Below, piece by piece: positions 36,901 to 45,257 of a stretch of DNA of 64,000 nt (within the stretch, counting starts at the first letter, position 1; each line of letters begins with the position of its first letter). The notes below the pieces were generated by a model. It searched no databases. It was given only the letters and a program-made list of their open reading frames with translations, and was not told where the DNA came from. The stretch is from Antedon bifida (Eukaryota > Echinodermata > Crinoidea > Comatulida > Antedonidae): the NCBI GenBank assembly GCA_963402885.1, contig OY727096.1:24161820-24225819 (forward strand), in the 5' to 3' direction. A program made the position numbers and the translations under genes.

Positions 36901-37208
36901 TTCCGTGCTTTTGATACCTCAACATTTTGTTGATTCAATGACATCATATAGCGCTCAAGATCCTCCGCACCGCGTAATTCCTTCGGACGCGAAATAACGT
37001 CATCATCGTAAACCAGTTCATACCTCTCATGTGGGTAATAAGACATGACGTCATCATCATTATCATCAGGCATCAACAGACTGCTATAATCCACTAATGT
37101 TACCTGTCGCACCGGTATTTTGTCGTCTGCTTTATTAATATCGACACGCTGTTTTTTAGTCTCGGTGGATTTGGAGACTAATTTTGAGAAAAACGTTTTA
37201 AGTGACAT
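12915..37208 (-). CDS. CAMSAP: CAMSAP/patronin microtubule minus-end-binding protein, 20 coding exons, about 2252 aa
   Basis: CAMSAPs bind and stabilise free microtubule minus ends in the cytoplasm. Exons in transcript order: 36221-37208, 35191-35378, 29553-29651, 28286-28501, 27124-27209, 25912-26068, 25243-25384, 24923-25156, 24475-24586, 23954-24088, 20383-23704, 19656-19786, 19130-19226, 18288-18332, 16996-17137, 16528-16581, 15904-16107, 13974-14092, 13432-13595 and 12915-13038; all phases match (6759 nt). Exons 2-8 encode the CAMSAP-type CH region (residues about 380-690), exon 11 a disordered linker, exons 12-13 an R/E/K/Q-rich coiled coil, and exons 17-20 the CKK domain. The start is the first ATG of exon 1, with purines at -3 and -1. 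The donor of exon 11 could be at 20377 instead, adding two codons. The first exon is the least certain part: its donor (gtttag) is weak, though the split codon fits. Confidence 0.9.
13178..13431. repeat. About 110-bp direct repeats beside a CAMSAP splice donor
   Basis: TGATACGTAATAATTAT(T/C)TATATGGTACCAAGAAAAAA starts at 13178 and again at 13288; a third, partial copy starts at 13400 (GATACACAATAATTATCTATACTGTACT). The third copy runs into the donor of exon 19, so the array abuts the exon. Confidence 0.85.
13690..13834. mobile_element. Family A palindromic MITE-like element
   Basis: Near-complete copy: AAGCTCTGTCTACATTATCA at the left and TTTGATAGTGTAGACTG at the right, inverted. The interior has AAAGTGTGATGTGGC and CATATATGGGCACATCACA. 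It lies in the CAMSAP intron between exons 18 and 19. Confidence 0.85.
14147..14490. repeat. 20-bp minisatellite (CCCATATTTGACAAGGACTG)n
   Basis: About 16 units of 20 bp, three per 60-base line, with scattered substitutions. It lies in the CAMSAP intron just upstream of the CKK exon 13974-14092. Open frames through it on the minus strand (VKYGQSLSNM-type repeats) are a by-product. Confidence 0.95.
15229..15392. mobile_element. Family A palindromic MITE-like element
   Basis: Full copy: TTAAGCTCTGTCTACACTAT with CAAACTAGTTTG, mirrored by CAAACTAGTTTGATAGTGCA and GACAGAGCTTTA. It contains two copies of the CCAAATATGGTAGTG block. Confidence 0.9.
15438..15587. mobile_element. Family A palindromic MITE-like element, second copy 45 bp away
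   Basis: AAAGGTCTGTCTACACTATC at the left and GATAGTGCAGACAGAGCTTT at the right. It is in the same orientation as the copy at 15229 and separated from it by 45 bp. Confidence 0.9.
16262..16417. mobile_element. Family B palindromic MITE-like element
   Basis: TAAGCTTAGTTCTTAC at the left and GGTGAGAACCAAGCTTTA at the right. The interior has GTGACCAATCACAATGCGAT and GATCATCTGAACTGTCGCTT, as in the other family B copies. It lies in a CAMSAP intron. Confidence 0.8.
17975..17987. repeat. Homopolymer C run (13 bp)
   Basis: Thirteen consecutive C within a CAMSAP intron, prone to slippage and assembly error. Confidence 0.9.
18677..18967. repeat. Minisatellite with alternating half-units (CATACATAGTTGGGGTTCAG)
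   Basis: Repeats of TCTTATCATACATAGTTTGG and GTTCAGTTTACCAAG alternate with shorter TCTTATACATAGCTGGGG versions, giving a two-part higher-order unit of roughly 70 bp. It is intronic within CAMSAP. Confidence 0.9.
19462..19482. repeat. (AC)n microsatellite
   Basis: About ten uninterrupted CA dinucleotides in a CAMSAP intron. Confidence 0.9.
19528..19625 (-). mobile_element. tRNA-derived SINE head
   Basis: On the minus strand, GTGGTGCTGTAGCTTGCTGG resembles an A-box region and GGGTTAAAATCCTGTCAG a degenerate B box followed by the CCTGTCAG tail also seen at 53140. It ends 31 bp before CAMSAP exon 12. Confidence 0.5.
19806..19886. mobile_element. Left half of a family A element
   Basis: TAAGCTCTGTCTACACTATC, AAACTAGTTTG and GTGCCCAAATATGG blocks are present; the match stops after GACATCATCG and the mirrored right end is missing. 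Confidence 0.8.
20383..23704 (-). other. CAMSAP giant exon 11: disordered linker with short internal repeats
   Basis: It encodes about 1108 residues, low in hydrophobics and rich in S, P, Q, N and E. Short repeats are visible: SPEPKHA-type units (four), K-A-P-V-E-V-Q-K-type units (four), and spaced G-F-hydrophobic motifs (GGFFLKEPEP, SGFYLDPP, EGFYLSQPEP, GSFILHPEPP, AGFVIEEN). A short predicted coil, LQLRLQLEEKRRNIDREKR, lies near the middle. The exon length and position match the large central exon of vertebrate CAMSAPs. Confidence 0.85.
24105..24430. mobile_element. Mobile-element cluster: family A fragment, SINE head, family B copy
   Basis: 24105-24190 carries inverted family A blocks (GCCCATATATGGACATGATG, CACTACCATATTTG). 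24200-24265 on the minus strand has a tRNA-like B box (GGTTCAAATCTTATCAG). 24267-24430 is a full family B palindrome (AAAGCTTCGTTCCCACTAG to CTAGTGGGAATCAAGCCTAA). All lie in the CAMSAP intron between exons 9 and 10. Confidence 0.7.
24627..24720 (-). mobile_element. Likely 3' tail of a non-LTR element
   Basis: The sequence has (CAATT)n repeats followed by CATTTATTTTCCAGAAGACA; read on the minus strand it ends in AAATGAATTGAATTG, like the AAATTGAATTTAATTGAATT tail at 47195-47215. No coding part remains. Confidence 0.4.
25680..25798. mobile_element. Family A element, left end degenerate
   Basis: AAAAAGTGTGATGTACCC, CCTAAATATGGTAGTCATG and GTCCATATATGGGAACATCA, then GTCACATGAAGTTTTGCTAG. The left TCTGTCTACA end is not recognisable. 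It lies in the CAMSAP intron between exons 6 and 7. Confidence 0.75.
26701..26864. mobile_element. Family A palindromic MITE-like element
   Basis: TAAAGCTCTGTCTACATTAT at the left and TTTGATAATGTAGATAGAGC at the right, followed by TTAA. Interior blocks match the copies at 15229 and 13690. It is in a CAMSAP intron. Confidence 0.9.
27667..27844. mobile_element. Family C palindromic element
   Basis: Left: TTCACACTTGTTCCAGCATG with GGTGCCGGAAAATAAAATCA. Right, inverted: TTTGATTTTCCGCCGCCGGA with CCGGAACCAAAACAGGCCCT. The same core (AAAGGGCCT, TTCCGG, CCGGCAAATCAAATTGAACG) occurs in the nested element at 61105-61228. It is GC-richer than its surroundings. Confidence 0.75.
29652..35190. other. Large CAMSAP intron rich in the motif TACTGTA
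   Basis: No exon with homology was found on either strand. The 5.5-kb stretch is AT-rich and carries many copies of TACTGTA, GTACTGTAC and TACAGTA (for example about 31200, 31265, 32880, 33560, 33910, 34800 and 34840). No element boundaries are visible. Confidence 0.6.
36221..37208 (-). other. CAMSAP first coding exon: long N-terminal extension
   Basis: It encodes 329 residues starting MSLKTFFSKLVSKSTETKKQ. The early part is acidic (LLMPDDNDDD), then come a Lys/Arg-rich stretch (KARKKGGRYSKQKKYRIKK) and a Ser/Arg-rich end (SRKSILRQNSSSTSSSSG). No known domain was recognised. The frame stays open to the proposed donor at 36220-36219, where the split codon G|AC joins exon 2. Vertebrate CAMSAPs start close to the CH domain and lack such a segment as far as I know. 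It could also be a separate single-exon gene ending at 36198. Confidence 0.6.
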
Positions 37209-40056
37209 CTTGAAAGATACGTTTTGTAACAATTCCTACGATAAAAATGATGTACGTTAGGCCTACGTCATTTTGCAAGCCTAAAAAATTCAGTTGTAAA
37301 CTCGATTTCTAGGCCCTAATCTTCATCTTAGACCTATTGAGAATTATCACTCCAGGTTACACACAGCTAGACACACATTCTCTTTGAATAAAATCGTAAA
37401 CGGTTTACTGTATTGATGCGATGACACAACGCTAACAATCAACAAGACACATTTCAATAAATTAAAAACTGGACGAATCTAACATCCTAGATGCATCCTA
37501 GAGCATTTTTAGGCCGACAGGTCTTCATCATGAGGTAGGGCTACAGGTGGCTAAAGAAGGCGTGGTGACTCCATCAAAACAACTAATGATACATGATTCG
37601 TTGGCGGCCCAGCTAGCTATTAACAAACATGCATAAATAACGTAAAAATTGACGAATACTACAGCTGTTAAAAATATGACAGCGTGCTGTAAAAATCCAA
37701 CATGTGTTGCAGTTATAAAATATAAAAAGCACAAAAGGTGTGTATAAATTTAAAGCTAAATAGCTAAACACGATAGACTAAAAATGAGTATTCCTCCACA
37801 ACGTTATTATTGAAGTATTAGTCAGTTCCATTGTGTACGCGTGGAATATAATTAACAAAGAAATGGTGTTGATGGTAATCAGGCGGAATAGATACATCGA
37901 TTTGGAGTTAGGATATACCAGAGATAAAAGACTCCACAGTTAAACCCTACAAAATACTAAAAAGTCCCACTGATAGTCAAACTAATGAAATACATAAGCC
38001 TACACCAATCACTATTACTGCTATTACTCCCTAAACCAAACCGGTTGATAAGAATAATATTACAAGATCGTCTTCTGATTGGTTCAAAGTAATGGAGCTT
38101 TTTAATTGGCTGATTCAGTATCAAGAATAAGTTATGTTTTTTTCTTATTGATACATACATAACTAATGTTATATTACATTGTTTAATCATTACGACACAA
38201 ATGATCTATAGAGTATGTAGAAATAATGAACGTATTGTGGCACAATGGCACTCCGATCGATACTACGTAATAACATTTATGGCTTTCTAGAGGGCGCTAT
38301 AAAGCTAGTTTATATTCTTATTCTCACAGATTTCCTCATCTTTATCGTTTCAAATTAATTAATTAAATTTCAGTATATCACCGGGCGGTTTAGAATGTAT
38401 GTTCTGTGCCTGATGTGTTTATATATTTTTATTGGTCTATTTTTTTTCTTTTTTTTGTTTTTCTATTTCTTGTTTTTCGTAGGCCTATTTGTAGGCCTAT
38501 CGTTTCCGTTTTTAGTCGCGTGGACGCGACTCTATAGTTCACTATGTCGGTCGGTCGGTCTGTCTGTCGGTCCGGTATCACTATGCGTTTTAGCACGCGG
38601 CTTATGGCTGTTGGCCTTGTTTAAGCGTTGAGGGCCTCATGCATGTCAGCCTTGGCTGTTTCGAGTCACAATATATTTTGTCCGTATTACACAAGTTCAG
38701 TCGGCTAAGGAGGCTCATCTACTATCGTGTGCACTCATAACATTTTTTATAGTCTACTTACACTATATCGTCTTTTGTATAATTAAAAAAAACGCATTAA
38801 TCATTAGTTATTATCTTATTTCTACGGAAGCGTCTAAGTGCCATTTTCACTGGCTGGCCGAGAGCAGACTTCTCGGTAATTGCATACTTTGTTTAACAGT
38901 TGCTGAGAGTAATTATACATTTCAAAGGGGAATACAAATACATTTTCCTTACAAAATTTAATAATTCATACATACGAAGACGTCGGGATGAGGTATAATA
39001 TAAGTTTGTGAAGTTTAAATGCAATTTCTTTGATTATTCTTCTCTACAATATTGTAGCTAGCAAATACCAGGAAGTGCCGTGAATATAGAAAGTAATTCT
39101 GATTGGCGGGAATTCCTATAAATTCTTTGCACATGCGTATTTCTATTATAAGTCTTGAATTTGACCGTCGTGCAAACGATTAGATCAAATATAGTGTGAG
39201 ATCATTATTTGTTTCACTTGGGATATAAACTGTAAATATTTCAGTAGACTGCATGGTAAGTTACATAATTATATTTGCTGTTGCACGGTGTCCAGTATAG
39301 AGGCAGTATTATCATTAGAGGAAAATCGTAGACACAAAGAGAAATGCAACAAGGTGGTACCAATGAATGAGGTAAAACTAGCTGTTTATATAAAACAAAT
39401 GGGACAAACAGAATGCTTAGATTCACACGGTAAAATATAAACGTCCAAGGTCAGCATGTTTAATAGCAGATGAGAGAATAATATAGAATGTAAAGATAGG
39501 ATATTGAAAGTTATGGGATCAGTAAGTGAAACATGGGATCAGTATAAGAATAGACAGAAGAGAATGGAAAAGAAGAGGTAAAAGAGGTATCTCATTTGGT
39601 TATATTGAACACTATAAAATACTCTCTTCAATCCGAGAGGTTTGTGTTGCGAAAATGGTTGTTTTTTTGTATTGAATTGACGTATTCAACTGTTATACTC
39701 TCATCTTATATCCATGTTGCTGTAAAGTTACCTTATCTAAGCATTCTATATTTAGGCATGTCATAAACTTTAGACCATAGCCTATGTTTTATGAATACAT
39801 TCTCCGTAATCTGTTTGGGACATATACAAACCGTACCGTATAATTATTGAAAGTCCGAAATAATTGTTTAAGTCCGAGCCTTAAGCTATCGATCGGACAT
39901 TGGACGTTATCATTTTCCTTACAAAAATACAAGTTTGCTTTGTTATTGCAATTTGTTGACGTCATTCTGAAACGTAGAAAGATATGATTATTCGCTAACG
40001 CTTTGGTTTGGTTCACACACTATTTTGGACGTTCCGTTGTAACGCAAGTTTTCCAA

Positions 40057-40339
40057 TAACGACGCGACAATATAGTGTTTAGTTCTATGATACTGAGGCC
40101 CTGTTTTGATGATCATTGGTATATTTTATTCATGATTGAAATAAGACAGATTCGCAGTATACGATTATGTTAATTTTATCGTAACGCGAAAGAAAGGAAA
40201 TAACGACGCGACAATGTAATGTTTAGTTCTATGATACTGAGACCCTGTTTTGATGATCATTGGTATTATTTTATTCATGATTGAACAAATTCGCAGTATA
40301 CGATTATGTTAATGTTATCGTAACGCGAAAGAAAGGAAA
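40057..40339. repeat. Tandem duplication, two units of about 140 bp
   Basis: TAACGACGCGACAAT begins at 40057 and 40201. Both units continue through TTTAGTTCTATGATACTGAG, CCCTGTTTTGATGATCATTG and ACGATTATGTTAAT, and end GTAACGCGAAAGAAAGGAAA. A few substitutions and short indels separate them. Confidence 0.95.
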
Positions 40340-41404
40340 TCATTTTGTTGGGTTGGGCATGAGATTCCTGTTTTCAGTGAATTCCGGGGTGGGATTGTCG
40401 ATTAAGGTCTAATTTAATGACCTATTCACATATTGGAAATCCTTAATCCTCAATGCATTTTAGGCACTGACTAATACATAACATACGTTAGCCCATGTGA
40501 TAGTTCAAGTCAACCGACAAATTATCCCTCCTTTCTTGATAGGCCTAAGCCCCTTGGTTCCTGGTGTATTTCAAAGCTCTCCTATGAAAGGAAATTAAAA
40601 CAAGGCGATCCATTTACAACTAATCAGAATTTACGATCATGGCGCCTCATATTTTAGTTTCTTCAATCTTTTAATTGCTATGCAGGAAGAACTTTCATAT
40701 TGAATCGTGTTATTCTTGTATAATAGTTCTAATTGCGCAGTCATTCCATTTGCACAAAGAAATAACTGAAAATGTAATAATAGGACCAGTCGTCGCCTGT
40801 AAGCAGACGCGCATGCGCATATAATGCGTCGGAAACAGGTATCATTGGTCGCTTCCTTCAATCATTTTTCTGATTATATATAATTTGTGTTAGTTTCATT
40901 TGTCCGTATATGGAGCGCCGTTAAAATCATAATATGGGTTGAATTGGGTCCCTGTGGGCAGAACACGTCGTGTTAACTGACAGACGGGGAAATAGGTGTT
41001 ATACCTGTTGAAAATACGGGTCAAGTTATAATATGCCTAGAACAGATACTTGATAGTAATGATGTGATTTATTTATCCAGTAATGATAATAAAGATGATG
41101 CAGCTCCGTGTAAAAGTATTTGAATCCATCGCTTGTAATTGGTCTTGCGTTGCGCTACCGCGTACGACGACGTTATTGCGTTGCGTCTTAATGGATACCA
41201 GACTATTGATTGTAGTTGTAAATAATAATAATGATATGATAATAATAAAATAAGAATACTAAAGCCACCATCAATTTTGTGTTTACATTACCATACTTCT
41301 TATGTTATCTTTACCTCAGATTGAAAGAAGATACAGCACAGATAGATAGGCCTATTCAATTTCGAGAGAGCATCGCTCCTGGGAGGCATGCTGGGTGTTA
41401 AACA

Positions 41405-41412
41405 TGACGTCA
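41405..41412. promoter_or_regulatory. Palindromic CRE-like site (TGACGTCA) upstream of the NXPE gene
   Basis: A full CREB/ATF consensus octamer lies 114 bp before the NXPE ATG. Downstream, CTAATACTGTATTTCAACAG at 41499-41518 looks like an intron end, so the ATG may sit just after a 5' UTR splice site. The function is inferred only from the motif. Confidence 0.3.
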
Positions 41413-41525
41413 GAGCATAGTTTGTGTGCGCGCTACATCAGTTGTTCATAGGTTCGATGTTATGTACACCGGTCGTCTAACGATGAACTTACTCAGCACT
41501 AATACTGTATTTCAACAGGAAAAAT

Positions 41526-44500
41526 ATGAGTACTGGTGGTGTTCGTAAATGCATTCTTGTGTGTATGATTTTGCTGTCCGGTATTTGTTATAAGTCGTAC
41601 AGGCCTACGGGGGTACAACGAATGACAGTATCTTTGGTGAGTAAATATGCGCATAGTTACCATCCGATTTTCAATTTTAGTAGTTCTTTGAGAAGGTGAC
41701 CCATATGGGACCCAACAATGTACTCCACCACCCCCACCCAGCCTCCATCACCTCCGGAACAAGAAGGAGTTGGCCGTACTTATAATAATTGTGTCAAAAA
41801 CTTTATTTTCTTTCGTTGATCGTTTGAATAGCGGTGTGTTAGAGAGGAGTCTATCTGTATTTTGAAATAATTGCTCGTAATTAATTCATTGTGGCCTCTC
41901 TCTCATGATATAAATTGCAAACATTTACGTTTGATCGTCGTCGTGCATTATCGTGTTATTATCCTTACGTTGTGCTAGTAACTATACTAACATCCGATGA
42001 CTGAGAATCATTGATAAATATACCGGTTTCGATTTTTTTACTCCATGACATAGAACATAAAAGCATTGATACTTCTAATTTGGATATAGTTATTTTTCCA
42101 CCTATATTAACGGAACAACATTGGAAACTGGAAAGAAAAACAATTTTTTTTTGTCGTGAACTAAACATGGAATAATCTTCAAAACAATAATTCCTCCTTT
42201 TGCTTTTTAATTTTTGGATCATTAATTAATTTATTATATTTTCTTTTCTTTAAAAAATGTATAACTTTTTGTTGTTTAATGTAGGTCATGTATCTTTGAT
42301 GTATTTTAAAACCACATTTAAATACTTCACAATGTTATTGTTAATTACAGAATGGATTTTATCAGAAAAGTTTTCCTTCAAGATCCGCAAGCAACGAGAA
42401 ATACAGAAATTCAGATAGGAAATCAACACATCCACCATTCGTTATACGTCATGTGTACCCCACGGGCCCCAAGTCGCCTCCTTCCAACACATATGGCCAT
42501 GATTTACCAGCCTACAGCGATAATTACAATATTGACACAACCCTTCTAACTTCCCAAATAACAAGTCCAAGAAAAAGTAAATATGAGATCATTGACTTGA
42601 AAAATAAATACGTAACATGTGATAAAATACACGTTTTTATACAGGCACGTGACGACTGGAACCGGCCTAAACAAAATGGTGGAGATTATTTCAGGGCCAG
42701 GATATACAATGATAATTTAAATGCTAGTTCTTCAAATAATGGAGACATTATTGATCATGGGAATGGAACGTATTCCGCGTATTTTACGTTACCATGGACA
42801 GGATTAGTGAATATTGAAGTGACGCTAATGATTCCAAGTGAAGTTATAAGAATTGTAAAAAGAATATACCACGAGAATCCATATCGGATGGTTTACGAGG
42901 GAAAGTTTCAATCGGGGAATAAAATAAAAATCACAAAATGTCATATGCATTTGGATTCATCTCGACCATTGTGCAATTTTACTGATGAATTATCCGGGCA
43001 ACCATGGTTCTGTGAAAAACCAAAGAATCTACCGTGTTCGTCTTGGATAGAGCACCACGGTAACCCAGCACTGACACAGAAACTGACAAATGAACTACTG
43101 TTACCGGGAGAGAAAGACGCATTTGAAACGTAAGTTAGGCCTATTCATGTTAAAAAACACTAAAAAAAACGAAAAAGAAAAAAACAAACAAAAACTAACA
43201 AATGTAAATAACTATATAACTATACATTGATATGGGTGTAATGGAATAAAATGACCAGTGTTATTATTACCTTTCCAATGATACCATGTTTAGTGTAGCA
43301 CTTACCATTTTGAATTCAGCAAGAATAACCAACAAATCTATGTTGATACCAAAATCGAGCTGGAAAACAGAACAACCCTTCGGTACCACTTGAAACTGTT
43401 ACAGGAAGGTACGGGCCAAGTCAGTTTAGGGCTTGAAGGGTGAAGGAGAATAGGCTTAATATCAATAGGGGGTATTTCAATCAAACATTGTAGACCTACC
43501 CCCATGGTGACATTGAGCGTCGAATGCATATACTTAGCGTTACTCAATGCATCCGCTAAAAATCATACAATGATAATTAAAAAAGAAGCTAATTTCCGAG
43601 ATGTTTTAATAAAAACAAATATTACAGTGTCATGACCTTCGGTAATATCCACCCTTCCCGGCGAATGACATGTACTCTGAATGACATTATCATGTGATTA
43701 TTAAACTTTCAGAAAGTACATCCGAAGAGTTTTAAGACGTCTTCATCCATTGGCTGTTAAAGTGCAATCAAATGGTAGGCAAACTATTAACTATTAACAA
43801 AGTTCATTAGTATATTGGCATACGCTTTTAGATCAGCGGCATCTTTCACAAATTTATGATACAATAACTTTATAAAGCTTCAAACAATAACATTATTTTA
43901 CAAATAAGATATCAAAACAACACTAACAAAGATAGATATGATTATGATGATTATATGATGCTAGACAACGATACTAACACAATGTAAGGCTAATATTGCA
44001 GTCAATAGGCCTACTTCAGTTATAAAGTTGAACCACGAAGGACCAATCACAATCCATCCATATAAAAAGGCATTTTTTTACTTTTTTTACCATTTAAAGG
44101 ATTGCTCCGGGTACACAGTTTTAAACCCAAACTTTATCGGATCCCGTTACGACTACGTAAAAACTTACGGAATAAATCTTATTGTTATTTTCAGAACAAC
44201 TGGAAGGCTACCATCTATGCAAAGCACATTTACCTTTCTGTAGGCCTAGGCCTCCTGTGAGAAATCCAGGCTTATCATCTGCAGGAGGTAGTAGGCCTAC
44301 ATCCAGCATGACTTCGGGATTTTATTATAGAGACGTGTGGCATTCTAACGTATGTAACGCCAGATACTTAAGTATTGCAGCTGTTCAGTCTTGTCTGCGT
44401 AACAAACGTTTATATTTTTACGGAGACTCAACGTTACGTCAATGGTATAACTTCCTATTGGAGTATTTACCGACGTTAAATAACGTCACGTTCTATGAAC

Positions 44501-45054
44501 ATAAATCTACTTATAAAGTCGGTCCTTTAGCGGCGCAGGATCCGAAGAACAATTTTACGTCTAGGTTTTTCCATCATGGTCTTCCAATTCGAAACACTTG
44601 GATGCTAGTTAAGAATATACAATACGAGTTCAATGAAATAGATAAACTAAGAGCGGATAAAAACACAGTGGTTGTTTTAAATATGTGGGCACATTTTACA
44701 GGAGTAACATTGGACGATTATCAATCGCGTCTCATATGCGTTCGAAACGCGTTGACTAGACTTTATCAACGCAGTCCAGAAACGCTAGTGATAATTAAAT
44801 CTGCTAATACGCGGTCTTTCGCTTACACTCCAACATCTACAATTAATTTTAGTGATTGGTATGTAATGAAATTGGATGGTATCATGCGTGACGTTCTGAA
44901 AGATGTTCCGAATATTGTGATTATAGATGTTTGGGATATGACAAATTGTCACCATACGGGGTCTAACGTTCACCCACATGACCTAGTTGTACGAGAAGAA
45001 ATTAAAATGATGCTGTCATACGTATGTTCAAGTAAAAGGAATGGTTCCACCTGA
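41526..45054 (+). CDS. NXPE-family protein (neurexophilin-like plus PC-esterase domains), 4 exons, 603 aa
   Basis: Exons 41526-41636, 42351-43129, 43713-43774 and 44195-45054 join in frame to 1812 nt. An N-terminal hydrophobic segment (CILVCMILLSGICY, residues 9-22) suggests a type II signal anchor and a Golgi or secretory location. Exon 2 has the NXPE signature: RDDWNRPKQNGGDYFRARIY, NGTYSAYFTLPWTGLVNIEV, SGQPWFCEKPKNLPC. Exon 4 has the PC-esterase domain: SGFYYRDVWHSNVC, then YFYGDSTLRQWYNFL with the candidate nucleophile Ser396, and a C-terminal VHPHD with candidate catalytic His577. Human NXPE1 has recently been linked to sialic acid O-acetylation; whether this member acts on sialic acid is unknown. 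The family is expanded in several invertebrate deuterostomes, so an orthologue number is not assigned. Confidence 0.9.
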
Positions 45055-45251
45055 CAACCACACAATTGATTGTGATAAAACTTCATTTAGCGGGTCTAAC
45101 TCACTCGTTTATTAAGTTTTTCAATATCCTGGACAACATAAAGAGTACCGTGATAGGTAATTAGGCCTATAATCGAAACAAAAAGCAAGACAAGCAGTGA
45201 AAGATGAAAGTTGAGACTCAATTTTACCACCCGAGGTACACCAGGTGGACA

Positions 45252-45257
45252 AATAAA
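45252..45257 (+). promoter_or_regulatory. Candidate polyadenylation signal for the NXPE gene
   Basis: AATAAA about 200 nt after the stop codon at 45052-45054. Confidence 0.45.

Larger units (their letters stand above)
37209..41525. other. Interval between divergent CAMSAP and NXPE genes
   Basis: No supported gene was found. It should hold the upstream regions of both genes, which are divergently transcribed. It contains a tandem duplication (40057-40339), a family B fragment at about 41125-41200 (TTGTAATTGGTCTTGCGTTG, inverted to the usual block), and a short CGGT/CTGT-rich run near 38550. Confidence 0.55.

Noticed and set aside
38395..38631. Hydrophobic 78-codon plus-strand frame
   Set aside because: Phenylalanine runs come from poly-T, there is no homology or splice continuation, and codon content looks non-coding.
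41526..45054. Reading the NXPE-like gene as a neurexophilin proper
   Set aside because: The C-terminal GDSTLRQW esterase domain is absent from neurexophilins and diagnostic of the NXPE family.
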